Assembly: GCA_946406115.1 (NCBI GenBank)
Contig: OX291540.1
Coordinates: 7,188,563 to 7,252,562 of the forward strand
Source: Apoda limacodes
Taxonomy: Eukaryota; Arthropoda; Insecta; Lepidoptera; Limacodidae
Reading direction: 5' to 3'
Length of the DNA: 64,000 nucleotides
Shown piece by piece: positions 43,691 through 56,104 of the stretch. The notes beneath the pieces are model-generated. The model was given only the letters and a program-made list of their open reading frames with translations, was not told where the DNA came from and did no database searches. The first letter of the stretch is position 1; each line of letters opens with the position of its first letter. A program made the translations under genes and the position numbers.

Positions 43691-45664
43691 ATTTATAATT
43701 TTAAAATTTCGCTAAATCTTACGTTAAAAAAATCAAAGTATCCTCCATGTACACATTACACTTTATGTAAGCTTATCTTGACTATGTGACGGTACTTTTC
43801 GTAATTTTGTTTTGTAACACTTTTTGTTTATCTCTAGGTATATCCCTGCTCACAATTTCAAGTTTTACTGTGCGACGCGATTTAGAAAAAAAAACAAACA
43901 GTTGATGGGACTATTCTATTATATTCAGATATTACCTACTTATATTACTATTCAGATCCGTACCGTTTACAAGCTAGGAACTCGTAACAAACTGGATTGA
44001 CAAACTATGTCCTTATTATTTATATGTATGTATGTAACTTATTATTTAAATGAAAATCCAAGCTTTGATGTTCTTTAAATGAAATTAATTTCATCCAACT
44101 CCAACATATAACTTACATAACGGTAATGGAATGAATAATGTATTCAGCCTGACGTAGGACTTAACACCTGTAATTTAATCTAGATAGCAAATGAATTGTT
44201 AGCATTGAGATAAATAACGGGCATATTATTACAAAAAGATGATACCTTATAGTGCAGTTTTCTGCTTGTTTTAAAATTGCACTGTCCTATGCAAGTTTCG
44301 AAAAAGATACTAACATACCTTTACACATGTTTTGACTAAGAGTTATTGTATATGTCTTTAGATATCTGTAATAACATTGCTTTAAATAACAATTTTGCTT
44401 TTCTACTTTTAACTCCCTAACTCCTTATATACTTGTGGTGCTGAAATTAAATAAATATACAAAGAATATAAAGTAATCATAAATCCAGCAATTTACTGTA
44501 ATAGATTTTCCATAACCTATGTGACATAATTTTACATTTCCAGTTTTACGCTAAGCTGCACTTCAATTTGTAATATTGATTGATTTGTCACAGAAAAATG
44601 AACTCTACTAGAGATCAAGATCTTCGTTTTTAGCTTAACGCCAACGAAGCCAATGAATATGCGCATAGTGGGGATTAAGCTTGCCAATTATTACACTGAG
44701 TCGAGAACAATCAAGCTGAAACACATAATTATATCCTTACTCTATGCAAACGTACAATGGCTGTAGCCTAATGAATTCCATTCAAGCCCGAATATATTAT
44801 TAACTGAAGTTCTGTCCCTGCTTTAAACGAGTATTGAATCAGATAGTATAGGCTCGTATAATTTATTAATCTTATGGTATACGTGAAACAAAAACTGTTC
44901 ATGTTTTAATTTTTTTATTAATCAGTTGTATCATTGACGGTTCAGTACAGTACTGTTTTGTAATAGTAATTAAATATACTTACATTGAACTGAGTTATAA
45001 TTGTTTTGGATGAGGTATCTTTGGATACATTTGAAGTACCTATAGTAGAGTATCTAATTTTTCAAAAACAAATTCTAAAAACGCAAATTTATAAGATAGT
45101 TTCTGAGCTGAGACTCAAAAATAATTTACTGTCGGTGCGCGTCCGAAGTGCACTTGGTTTGCATATTACCTATTGACAGCAAATGCATAAGCACGCAACA
45201 GATACAAGTAGCTGTGTCCACTTTGTCTTTACTAGTAACACGGGTTTGGTGTCGACTAAATTTCAAAGTTACGCTCCAAATGCAATAGCCATTTGGAGGC
45301 ATGCTCATTCAATTAGAAGTTAGAACTAATTAAGGTTGTTACTTAATGTTTTGTTTGCTATGATTCCCATTATTGGTTCTGATTGTAGAAACGTTTAAGT
45401 CTACGCCAAGTTTGTATCTTTCACCGTAAAATCTGTCATATTAAACTAATTTAAAGTTTTAATTGTGTGTAATTATTAGTAAATTTTAGGAAACAAGTCC
45501 AACCTCATTACATATGTATCTAATTTGAGAATTATCTCGAAATCAAATTATTATGTTTTAAATAGTATTTGACATTTTTAATAGTATATGTATTTAGTAA
45601 CTGCGTATAATGTTGAACTTCATAGTAATGCACAGTTGTTTGACTCATCGATGTATACTACTAC
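43691..45664. other. No gene recognised
   Basis: Nearly 2 kb of AT-rich DNA with only short non-coding frames. Confidence 0.5.
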
Positions 45665-45666
45665 TA

Positions 45667-47345
45667 GGGGAGCGAGGGACTTGTTGTAACAGTTTTCATT
45701 AAAACTTATATATCTTGAGATCTATTGATTAAATTTATATAAAGATGGATGGATACTGTAACTCTTCGTCTAACAAATCAAGTAAAAATAATACCATAAC
45801 TATTGGTCATTATTTTACAATCAATTATGTAAGCTTAGCAGCGGTGTTACAACTTATCTCGTGCTTAGGGCAAGTTGCAACGTCTACCGGGGCAAGTAGT
45901 AATAACAAGAAAAAAACGGCAATAATACCTCTTATCATTTATTCTTTGTTTATTTTTAACAAAATTGACATCTTTCTAAAGTAAGTATAATTTTTTTTTT
46001 ATCAAAAATCCAAATACACTTTTTTAGTAATCAACACTTAAAAATTAGGTAATTAACAGTTTTATTTAGTTAAACACTACTTATAATCATAATGGCAGTT
46101 TTAAATCACTGTAAGTAATTAAATTATTTATATCTAAGGTATGCTTCGTAATTATCTCTTGTTAAAAGCCATCTAACAAAGTATTATAATTATGTAAGAA
46201 TCAACATTTGGTGGGTTTCATTATAATTAAATTCAATCTTCATCGAGCTACAATTAATACAAATGAAAGATATAATGTCTCCTGTAGCACATCCTACATG
46301 TGCCCATATTTTACAAATGATACACTCTATCCAATCTTTTTTATTTGTATCTGTGTAAGCTTCACCACATACCAGACAATACCACTCTTCTGATTCAGAT
46401 TCTTTTTACCTCTGCCCACCCCGGTTTTATTATTTGTCGATATACCTTTGGCTTTTCCTTTCCCCTTGCCCCTTCCTTCCCTTTTCCTATTCCTTTTTGT
46501 ACTCATCCTCATCCTTCTATTCTTCATATTCCTTTTGTAAAGCTTCCTTTTCAAGAGTGTCCGTCAATACTATAGATTTTTTCTGCGTCTGCTATTTGTA
46601 TTAGTTTTTCTTGGTGGCGCCTTTGGTAAAAGTCTCATCTTCGATGGCGAGAAAGTTTTTTGTAGACCGGAGCAACACGGAGTTGGTTTGTTTGCAGTTT
46701 CGATTTGGCTTATAATTTTCGTGGTGCTTATATCTACTTCAGGGGCAGAATCTAATAGTTCCGGATTTTCAAGCTTCAAAGATTTATTATCTGTGTCATT
46801 TACGTCATCTGGCTCTTGTGTAGGATCTGGACGATCTTTTTGGCTTTGTGTTGCCCGCTCTGCCTTTATTTTATACACCCTCATGCAAAAAAAAGGAAAA
46901 AAAGTAGGTATCTACATCATAACTTTCGGCATGTTGTAACACCTAACCACAAGCCCCGGGATTTTGTTACAACTAACCCTATGGTATGATTTTTAACATT
47001 TATCAAGATAACTATTTAAACAATTTAGCAATCATAAAAACTGTTACACATTATCAGAGGTAGATAAATTTGACTGGAAATAAGATATAGAAATTTTAAA
47101 ATTAGTGGATATTAAAAACGCAAACCGAAATTTTACGACAGTACAATTTTATATTACCTGGCAGAAATGAAGCGCGTGCAGACTTCCGCTCACTGCGCCA
47201 GCTGGCGGGACTCTGCTCAACACAACATGATGCGGCGCGGTTTATAAGTTAAATCGAGTCAAAGAAATACGTTAATAGCGTTTAAGATCCTAGTGAAAAG
47301 AGCCTGTTTCTACTTACCCCTGTTACAACAAGCCCCTCGCTCCCC
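45667..47345 (-). mobile_element. Internally deleted pogo-type DNA transposon
   Basis: The terminal inverted repeats are 26 bp: GGGGAGCGAGGGACTTGTTG then TAACAG at 45667-45692, and the reverse complement with one mismatch at 47320-47345. A TA dinucleotide flanks each end (45665-45666 and 47346-47347), the target duplication of Tc1/mariner/pogo elements. Inside, on the minus strand, lies the remnant of a transposase ORF that keeps its first residues and its C-terminal tail but lacks the whole catalytic core. Subterminal GTTGTAACA-like motifs repeat near 46930-46975. The element can at most be moved by an enzyme supplied from elsewhere. Confidence 0.85.
46190..46932 (-). pseudogene. pogo transposase remnant with PHD-like zinc finger
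   Basis: The ATG at 46932 gives MPKV, then after a stop the frame resumes at 46884 with MRVYKIKAERATQ, the usual start of pogo-type proteins. The next residues (QKDRPDPTQEPDDVNDTDNK) are already the acidic linker that follows the DDE domain, so the catalytic domain is deleted. The tail shows SKMRLLPKAPPRKTN, then a shifted frame with KSIVLTDTLEKEALQKEYEE, then a Lys/Arg-rich run, then EWYCLVCGEAYTDTNKKDWI with CIICKIWAHVGC and CINC. The pattern CxxC-CxxC-HxxC-CxxC is a complete PHD-like C4HC3 finger. At least two one-base losses, both in A runs, and stops break the frame. It ends at TAA 46192-46190. Confidence 0.75.
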
Positions 47346-47391
47346 TACTCAAACCAAAGTGAGTTTAAGGTATATAACTTACAGGTTTTTT

Positions 47392-47630
47392 ATACCAATA
47401 AGGTGGCAAAGTCAAGGGTCTCTCTTGACTTGATTATTATATCCATAACCATATTCAAGGTCAACGCAGCCTATGAACGCTTGCAAATGGAATCCCCGAA
47501 GAAAACCTTGGCATGGCGCGCATTCCACAATCTAAGAAAGTTTGTACGTCACCATTTAGGTTCTAAGGTAAGAGGATGAATTTTCTGCCGATGGCAAACG
47601 GTGCGATGGTAGAATGTCGAAAGATTCTTC
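47392..47630 (-). mobile_element. LINE-A 3' end, degenerate
   Basis: The plus strand shows TACCAATAAGGTGGCAAAGT, CAGCCTATGAACGCTTGCAA, CCCCGAAGAAAACCTTGGCA and CACCATTTAGGTTCTAAGGT in the order of the copy at 470-800. It lies 45 bp outside the pogo element. Confidence 0.75.
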
Positions 47631-48561
47631 AGTTTTTTCTTAAATTAATTTCTATATAGTTTGATGTATTTAATTTTATTTCTGCCATATCATTATTATG
47701 TTCCATATTATAATTTAAAATAAAAGAAATTTTATATAAGCTACCGTGCAAATATATTTTTATTTAAATATAAGCAATTCATGTACCTTTTTTAATACAA
47801 ACGAAATTGAAGTAATTTCCATGTGTCTTTATTTATGTCATTAAGGCCTGTTAAAGATGGCTAATAAAGGAAGATTTTTTATATGAATTTTACTTTAATA
47901 AATTAGTCTCACAATGATATATAAAAATACTTCTTAAGTATGATTATATTAGAAACTGGCGTCATTCATGGTCCGATCTCGCCCTTCCGATTTTTTCAAA
48001 TTTAGTATAATATTTACTTAAAACTAGTGCTGTGAATTTTAATTACGCTCAAATATCTAACATGTATCAAAATTTTGTCTAATTTCTAACTTGATCTGTT
48101 ATTATAACTCTTTTTCAAAGTTCAAAACATTTATTGCAGATTAAGTGTACAATTAAAGTCTAATGTAAGGTAGGTACACGGAGAAAAAACTTTAGTAGCC
48201 ACAATTAAATAATACTAATAACCACTAAAATATTAGTAATTCCAAGGACAAGTAATTTACACTGACGGTTACCAATGAGTTTTACTTATTGTATTTACTA
48301 ACAGGAATAAAACTAGTCTTGTTGGAATAACAGTGTTGTTTATTTAAAACAAGTAAAATTTAATGGAATGCAAATAAAGAATATAAAAAACACGTTTACA
48401 ATCAGCGTTCAATTACACCGATACGAGATGGTCCTGATGAATCTCTGTGATGCGAAGCGTACAGTTGATAATAACTGGTCAGTGTACCGTAAGTAAGCTT
48501 TATAGGTTGATATTAATTACCCTTCTCATAAATACGAGGAAAGTTTTATAGGATTTGTACA
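47631..48561. other. No feature recognised
   Basis: AT-rich DNA leading into a tetranucleotide array. Confidence 0.5.
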
Positions 48562-48590
48562 AAGTAAGTAAGTAAGTAAGTAAGTAAGTG

Positions 48591-48677
<87 letters not shown>

Positions 48678-48724
48678 GAGTGAGTGAGTGAGTAAGTAAG
48701 TAAATAAGTAAGTAAGTAAGTAAT

Positions 48725-48758
<34 letters not shown>
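48562..48758. repeat. (AAGT)n microsatellite, about 49 units
   Basis: An almost pure tetranucleotide array with a few GTGA, AAAT and AATT variants. The open frame reading MYLLTYLL and repeats is a by-product. Such arrays are expected to vary in length between individuals. Confidence 0.98.
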
Positions 48759-49756
48759 CAAATTATTAATTACGGAAATGAATAAAACTATTTTTTTGTT
48801 ATTATTTTATGGAATTAATAAAATGTGCTTAAATTTAGATTGTTTGTTTTGCAATTTCCAGATTTTTTTTTTGAAATTAATAAAATTTAGGGTTAACGCA
48901 TTTTAATAAACAGTTTTTTAATTCGAACTTTTTTTTTCTTCGTGTACTTGCGACTTAGGACCCATACAGGTATTGCAATACTAGGTAAACATTATTTATT
49001 ACTTTACATGCAATGGAAAAATCTTTTCCTTTAGTATAATTCTGTATAACTTCTTCCATAATACGTTATAAAACCTTAATCATAAAATAATTTATTTCTA
49101 CTTTACTGAAATAATAAATAATTTATTTGTGTTTGCATCGAAAAAAGTCGAAAAATATATAGCGGATTTAAGTGGCATCGTAACGCAAACTTATATCATG
49201 AATTCAGCACATAATGCTGAACCTGGCTTCTTTATAAAATGAATATTTTGGCTTTGTTTATTAGTGGTGTTTGTTATGTGTAAATAGAGTATACTTTGAG
49301 TGTATTAATTTTGATGTTGTTTTTATATAACCTTACCTATTTGAAATAAATACCCTTTTTAGGTATATCAAAATAATCTATAGATACTATTAAAATGACT
49401 TAAAATACCTATTATGCACTGGTTTCATATCAACGCGTGGATTTAAATTAATTCGGTAAAGCGATACGTCGCAATAAATTTGTTGGATTATCATGTAGAG
49501 CGCTATCATCGGTCGGTGTCTGTTAACCGCGTCGCTGCAGGTCATATTAATTTAACCAATGTCATTTTCCTCCCGTAGTTGTTTTCTCAAACCATTTTTA
49601 AACTATTAAACTGTTTTGTTATATGGAATGCTTATGATGCTGTTAATATTTAGCCATATTCAAGGTATTTCCTTGGAGTATTTTCCTTTTTCAATGCTTT
49701 GCTCACCGGCAGTTAAGGTTTCTCCTAAATATGCCAAGCTGGTGTAAAAAAAACAG
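48759..49756. other. No gene; edge of repeat E1 copy 2 uncertain
   Basis: AT-rich DNA. From about 49660 the sequence (ATTCAAGGTATTTCCTTGGA, CTCACCGGCAGTTAAGGTTT) may belong to the same larger repeat as E1. Confidence 0.4.
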
Positions 49757-50095
49757 GTTACACTCCGGGAGTGCCGGCAGAAGTGAAAACGTACTAGCTA
49801 TTTACTTCTCATCACTTCGTATACATATTTATTTATTATAAATAATAATGTTTGTTTATTTACTTTTTTGACGTAGTATATTTGACATCTCAATCTGTCA
49901 AAGAATTAAAATCCCATTTCTAACTGCCCTGTACTACTCATTATCGCCAAATACTAAAAATATTTTTTTTATGGCGTGGCATTATGGTTTCCGTCTTCCG
50001 AATTTTCGATCAGCCTGCGCGAGTTTATCATTTTTTACCCATACCAAAAAAAGTGCACAACGCCGTTTAAAAAGTTTTCACTTCAAAAATGCTAA
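49757..50095 (-). repeat. MITE-like dispersed repeat E1, copy 2
   Basis: The reverse complement of this block begins TTTTTGAAGTGAAAACTTTT, has CGGCGTTGTGCACTTTTTTT, and ends GTTTTCACTTCTGCCGGCAC then TCCCGGAGTG. These are the same ends as at 3106-3530, while the interiors differ. Inverted GAAGTGAAAAC ends are intact here. Confidence 0.65.
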
Positions 50096-50407
50096 TATGC
50101 TAAATAAATATGCTATCTTACTTCCGTGACAAATTCAATGTAAATTTAAATTCAAGACGCTTAATAACAACTGGTAGACCGATTCCGGCTACGCAAGTGA
50201 AATAAGTACTAAAAGAGCTCTAAAGAGGGCTTGCATAAAGCGATAACTGTAGAGTTCGAATATAAGAGTCATTAATACAGTTTTCTTAGCTTTTTGGGAA
50301 AGAAACACACAATATTTTTGACATATATTGTTTTTTCCAACTCCCAGGGACACTCTTTTGACAACTAACTCAAGTACTTCAAAATGCTAGAGTTGTGAAA
50401 CAAAATG

Positions 50408-50810
50408 CTAGAGTTGTGAAACAAATTGCCAGAAATATGCTAAATTTATTTTGAAAATGTTAACATAATTTGAGTTATTGTGAAATAAGAATATAATAAT
50501 ATAAAATATATCAATATCTTTAACAGAAGCAGATGTGGAAGGCTGTGAGCCAAAGCTATAACTCTCTTTGGTACCTATACAGCGTAAAACATCGTCTGGA
50601 ACATTGTAAGAATAACAGAATTTTCCTGCTCTTTTTAGGCCAAATCTGACATAAAAAATGCCATGCAGCACACTCTAAGATAAAAGTTAAGGTTTCGTAA
50701 CAGAAAAATCAGAGCTAGATTGGCCCTGGAAAACCAATGTATCTGAATCTTCTGACTCTTTCAGGATGTCATCAAAATTTGAAGCTAAATAAATTTGTTA
50801 GGTTTCTTCT
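50408..50810 (-). pseudogene. Coding-like block of unknown family
   Basis: On the minus strand one frame reads NFDDILKESEDSDTLVFQGQ then SSSDFSVTKP, meets a TAA and TAG, then continues HGIFYVRFGLKRAGKFCYSY, NVPDDVLRCIGTKESYSFGS and QPSTSASVKDID. The acidic-Ser and aromatic-basic parts look like parts of a real protein, but I cannot place it. A decayed transposable-element protein is my best guess. A 21-bp direct duplication (AAAATGCTAGAGTTGTGAAA) lies at its 3' side (50381-50422). Confidence 0.25.
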
Positions 50811-53214
50811 TTGTATTAAATTAAATTAAAATCTACTGAACAAAACTAGATTGTGTGATTTTTCGGTTCACACCATATATCATAGAAATACCTAAATGAA
50901 AAAAGTTTTTCTTTCCCCTGAAACACAAACAAAGATCTTTCTCGTTTCTTCTGCACACTTTCGTTTCAAGTTTCAGTTTCTTAAAACGCAAATTATACTT
51001 TTTTTATAAACTGACAACTTATTTTTATGGAATTGTTGCTGTTGATTATATACAGAAAAACATACACATCGTCAGCGAGCCAAAACAGTGGACTTACTTT
51101 GGCTAATTGATTGATGGCGTATGGTGTATGTGGTACAGAAAGCCCATTTCAATAGCGTATGACAAAGCACAAAAATCACAGAAATGTTATTCGACCGCAC
51201 AAGTAAAACGAGTACTGAAGCGTTTGTTTCTTTGTAACTATTATTATATTAATTATAATATTTTTGTTGGATGGTAACTTGATTACCATTGCTCCGATCT
51301 TTATAATTTTACTAGTAGTTTAGGCCAATAGATTATTTGAGGTCGAACATGAGCAGGATCGATCGAGAGTTTACAAAGATATGGGGTGCAGGAGGTATTA
51401 AGACTATAATGTAAGCAAATTTGCCCAAGTGAGGTATCAATGAATCTTGGGTGACAGTATTCGGGTACCATAAAACTGATCTGATGGTATGCATATCATG
51501 TTTAAAATTCATTACATGTAATTCAGTTTATTTTAAAATCAAAATCACACTAGACAAAAAAATAGAAACCATTAAAAAAATACAGTAATAAGTGTTTTTA
51601 TGCCGTACGGATGCCGTTTTGAATGAAATATAATGAAGTATGTAGGTATTTTAAGTTTGAAAAAATAGTACATCGGGAAGTCTCAGTTGGTCAGTTTAAT
51701 AGTGCATCATTATACTGTAGTTATTATAAATATCAAGTTTTTATTTTCGATAATACCTGTATTGAGGGATAATAACACTATATCATTTCAAAGATACTTT
51801 TCGACACAATAGTGAAATATTATTTATTATATTATATTAGAAATTGCATATTTATAACTGTAGAGAACCTGTAACTGTAGAGAAAAGTTGGTAGCTTTCG
51901 GTTCAGTTCTCGATTGACTGTAATGTGTTGGTAAACTAATCAAGACAAACACAACGTTATCAATCTTTTTAAGACGTATTTGTGAGTTTTGTAAACGAAA
52001 TTTAATTACTTATGAAAGATAATGTAGTTTGTAATTTAATGGTTTTGAAATTTAAACGTTTCTGATCACTTCTTACAGCAAAATACCGATTACACCAAAA
52101 TGTAAAAACAAATGATAATTTTTTTATTAGAAAATGAAGTTCAAGGATACGTTAGTAGTCATTTTTAACAGTTGTCAGTGAAACAAATTATTATAAATAT
52201 TAAAAAAAAAAATATAAAATTATTAATAAAAAATCGACCCAAAATTATAACGCATATAAGGATGTCAGTGAATTAATGCGAGAGTATTTATTGTACTTGA
52301 TTTATTGATTATTAACCTGTCAATAATAAAAGGTATTGCATATATTAGAAAGCTCGATGGCCATATTTATCACTGTGGCCATTATCTACTATATTATTTA
52401 ATATTGTTTAAACTTATACCGAGTGTAAGTAACATCGTAACGCAAACTGAAACCATATAATAAGTAAGTAAGTAAGGAGAAAAAATAACACATTTAAAAC
52501 ATTATAACTAAAAATAGCTGTTTCCGGCGACAGTAATTTGTTAAAATTACTTCCGACCTACTCGTACCTATTGTCTAAATTTAATTGTACTTTATTTAGA
52601 ATTAGAAACGGAAAATGTTTATACAACAGCTCACCAAGTTTCATCGCAATCGGATGAACGATGTGTTAATGCATCGGAGTTAAGTTAAGAAAATGACAAA
52701 AAATATTTACAAGAATTATACATAGTCATAATTCAATGCAAAATCGAACAACATGATTGTAATTAAAAGTTGATGAGGGTGGATTAAGGAGGGCAGAAAA
52801 TGAAAATTTTCCTATCTGTATCCTATATATATCATTAATGTTCAGGTTATGAAATTTGGTGCTGAGGTAAAAAATTAAATTTAAAAATAATGTTCTAAGT
52901 TTTTATTAGTGGGAATGATTAGAGACAGATAGTTAAATATATATATATATATAAGTCCTGTGTTTAATTTATTGGAGCCATTTCAGCATGGTTGTAAGTC
53001 TTAAAAATTCAAAATTGGAACCATATACATACTGTTATAATTTTTTACGACAGGAATCGATTTAGGTTGATAAAAGGCCGATAAAAGTTATTTTTATGTT
53101 AAAAACATGAAATTTGGTTAGTAATGAGGCTTAAGGTTCAAAGCTATGGTGTCCAAGTCAGTTTGTAGTAAGGTTGGTAACGGAAATGGGACTGATTAAG
53201 GAAAACGAACTGCC
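50811..53214. other. No gene recognised
   Basis: AT-rich DNA. ACCAAGTTTCATCGCAATCG at 52635 is a trace of a common repeat. A short (AAGT)n run lies at 52460. A TA run lies at about 52937-52952. Confidence 0.5.
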
Positions 53215-53279
53215 TTGCAAGCAAATAATAAGAACCTTATGTATATTTCTATATTTATATTCACAAAGTATAAAATAAA

Positions 53280-53478
53280 GTCGCCTGTCGCAACTCCGCC
53301 TGCAACAACGTCTGTCGCAACTCCGCCTGCAACAACGTCTGTCTGGGTGCGACTATCTATAAAGTCGCCTGTCGCAACTCCGCCTGCAACAACGTCTGTC
53401 TGGGTGCGACTATCTATAAAGTCGCCTGTCGCAACTCCGCCTGCAACAACGTCTGTCTGGGTGCGACTATCTATAAAA
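53280..53478 (+). repeat. 57-bp minisatellite with in-frame 19-residue unit
   Basis: GTCGCCTGTCGCAACTCCGC starts at 53280, 53364 and 53421. The last two are 57 bp apart, and the first unit contains an extra 27-bp copy of the CAACTCCGCCTGCAACAACG part. Both 57 and 27 are multiples of three, so one frame runs through (53215-53568, 117 codons) with units SPVATPPATTSV and WVRLSIK. No ATG starts that frame and nothing else supports a protein. The array is the feature; the frame is a possibility only. Confidence 0.9.
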
Positions 53479-53624
53479 ATACTAAACGGAAATTATTTGG
53501 TTTTAAACAAAAAAGGCCCTTTTTTCATAAGATGTGTCATTGTGGGGCCAATTAAATTAAGGTCGTAGAATCAGCGGGCCTAATTTATAGATTACTCTCT
53601 TGTTTGACTAGGTATGTAGGTACA

Positions 53625-53880
53625 TATTCATATCAATATTATAAATGCAAAAGTAACTCGCTGTTTCTCTATTACCTCTTCACGCTTAAACCGCTGTACT
53701 GGTAAAGATAAAATATGGAAAAAGATAGTTTAAAGTCAAGTTTTAAGGGAAGGACATAACTACTTGAAAACGTCAATTGTGAGTCGGTTTTTTTTTCTTT
53801 AATTGAGGAGTGTCCGTTGAAATCCTACACCGATAACCGAATTTAGAGCGGGAGGAACCGCAGGCAAAAGCTTGTACAAA
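53625..53880 (-). repeat. R-family repeat, minus strand
   Basis: The plus strand begins ATATCAATATTATAAATGCA, then AAAGTAACTCGCTGTTTCTC and TTACCTCTTCACGCTTAAAC, and ends CCTACACCGATAACCGAATT and GGAACCGCAGGCAAAAGCTT. This is the reverse of the block at 41185-41585. Confidence 0.65.
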
Positions 53881-55234
53881 ATAAAGGTATGAAAACCAAA
53901 CAGTGCACCTAGTGGACGTATTTTAGGCCTAGTTTTGTCGAAAGACTATTTATATATGAGACATTTCTAAAATTGAAGCGGACCGCAGCCAGATGCACAG
54001 AGGGCCGTTTGTTTTACACGCCATTATTTAAGTATGTTTTGCACGTTTAAACAACGTTTTTAATATTCCTGATCAAACCCTTTCGGATAGGTGTGGTGGT
54101 GATATGTGTTATAAATAAATAAAAAATTAAAATAGTACTTAACGTCACTTCTTAGTGGCTTTGAATATGGCTACTTGTTAGGTACAATCTATATATATAC
54201 TAGAAGAACAGACGAAATTATATCGACAATTTATTTTCCCATTACATTTGTTAAGAGAAACACCACAAGTCCGGTCTGATTTGCGATTTTGTTCTAATTA
54301 ATAGACAAGTTTTTGACTTATAATTATAAATTCTCCTACTCCTGCAGCGCCTCAGGCGACAGTCATCTTTAACCTTCAAATTATAATTAGGTCACGTAAC
54401 GTGACACTTTGTCACTTAGGGCGAAGCTCGTCTTTAAGTTTACCCGAAGTAAAAAGACTTACAGTGCAATAACACTGATAACTAAAACCTTAAACATATA
54501 TATTTTACGTACTCTTCTTTAAAAAATGGATGAGAACAAAGGGGTAAATAGAAGAAAGGCAATATAGTTACGCTCTAATTTATTATTTTTTATTTTAAAA
54601 CTAGGTGTTGCTAGCATGTATAGTATGCTGTCATGTGCATTTAAAAAATGTAACAAGAGTAATTTAACGCAGGACTAAAGGCGTTTTTTTCCGGGATTTA
54701 GAATTAATTTGTCAAACCTATACTAATATACTTTAGCTGGAGTGGAATCTCAGAAACTACCAGTCCGACAAAGACTGCTAAAATCATCATACCCCTTCGA
54801 GTCCGGTAGAAATACTATTAGTGATAAAATATTATAGTATTGGGACAACAAGGTTTGGTTAGTAAAAACTTGGGTATAAAAACAGCAAAACGCATATCAG
54901 AAGCTAATTTCTTATATGAAACGTATTTGTAATGCAGAAACCCTGAATCTCGGGGGAAATTAGAAAAGAGTAAGTTAGTATTAGGTTTTCTGGATTCTTT
55001 CTTTTTCGTATTTTCAGTTACAAAGCTTTTGTCAAGAAAATTGTTGTTCAACTTGAAAATAAATACGTCAATACAATACGTCCTGTGTGGTTGTGTAAAT
55101 AATGAGAATAAAATGACCTAAATCAAAGAAAACAACTTTGTAAGGCTAATATTTAAAGTAAAAGTAACAAGCAAATAATAAATCCATTGGGAAATAACCA
55201 AAGCATAACTTTGATTGAAATTTATTTAAGAAAT
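53881..55234. other. No gene recognised
   Basis: AT-rich DNA with short frames lacking domains. Confidence 0.5.
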
Positions 55235-55490
55235 ATACTTTCCTTGGCCTTAGTGGCTTGTAACACCTGGAGCATCACTTGCGTGATGCTAAATCTTCAA
55301 ATATCTCAAAGTCAACTTTTTTTATTCGAATTAGGTTTTTACAAACACTTTTGAATCGTCAAAGTTATGAAATACTTTTTTTGAATAATCCCACCCACCC
55401 CCGGTTCACAATGTTGTTGATGATTACCGAGAAGAATCCGGCAAGCATCTCGATAGTTACTCATAAAAAAAAATCATGAAAAATACAGAT
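55235..55490 (+). repeat. Short LINE-A tail trace fused to a dispersed repeat
   Basis: CTTAGTGGCTTGTAACACCT and GGAGCATCACTTGCGTGATG resemble the LINE-A tail in reverse. CTTCAAATATCTCAAAGTCA, TTATTCGAATTAGGTTTTTA and CACTTTTGAATCGTCAAAGT follow, then ACCGAGAAGAATCCGGCAAG. The latter part is a common lepidopteran repeat. It is non-coding. Confidence 0.5.
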
Positions 55491-55529
55491 ACAAAGTTTT
55501 TAATAAAAAATTTAAGCCGTACAACTATA

Positions 55530-56060
55530 TATTACTAGCTTCTGCCAGCGGCTTCGCCCGCCCTAAATTTGGTTATAAGTGTAGGATTCTTACGGCAACC
55601 CCTCAATTATAAAAAAAACAAACAATCAAATCTTTCCTCTGTGTGTAGATAGAAAGCTTAGGTAGGCATAATACATTCGTGTCTCTGAAACCATGGAAAT
55701 ACACATACAAAATTTCAACCCAATCGATCAAGCCGTTAAGTAGTTGACAAACCGACAGCAGCGCCACCTACCGGGTCCAATTGTATTTATAAATCATCCG
55801 GAAAACCATCGAAATATCCATATGAAATTTCAACCCAATCGGTTCAGGCGTTTAGAAGTTATGTGAAAAAGATAAGTATGGAAGGATGATTCTTACTACC
55901 CGTCGTCCCGTAGGAATGAAGCATTTTCCCGCAGTAAAAAGTAGCCTTTGTTCATCAGGGATAATGTCGGCTTCTAATGGTAAAAGAATTGTTCAAATCG
56001 TTTAGTAGTTTCGGAGCCTATTCAATACAAACAAACAAACAAACAATCAAATCTTTCCTC
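55530..56060 (+). repeat. R-family repeat, long composite copy
   Basis: It starts TACTAGCTTCTGCCAGCGGC and TTCGCCCGCCCTAAATTTGG. AATTTCAACCCAATCGATCA and AATTTCAACCCAATCGGTTC occur in two subunits. It ends with AAACAAACAAACAAACAATC and AAATCTTTCCTCTTTATGAT. The doubled AATTTCAACCCAATCG motif suggests two nested or tandem copies. Confidence 0.65.
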
Positions 56061-56104
56061 TTTATGATAATTTAATTTGGTCTACCTATGCGTCCTGTAA
56101 TTAA

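Noticed and set aside
46345..46939. Plus-strand frames opposite the pogo remnant
   Set aside because: They are antisense to the Lys/Arg-rich transposase tail, whose minus-strand reading contains recognisable family motifs.
48546..48761. 71-residue minus-strand frame of repeated LLTY
   Set aside because: It is the translation of the (AAGT)n microsatellite. A 4-bp unit read in threes gives a 4-residue repeat without stops automatically.
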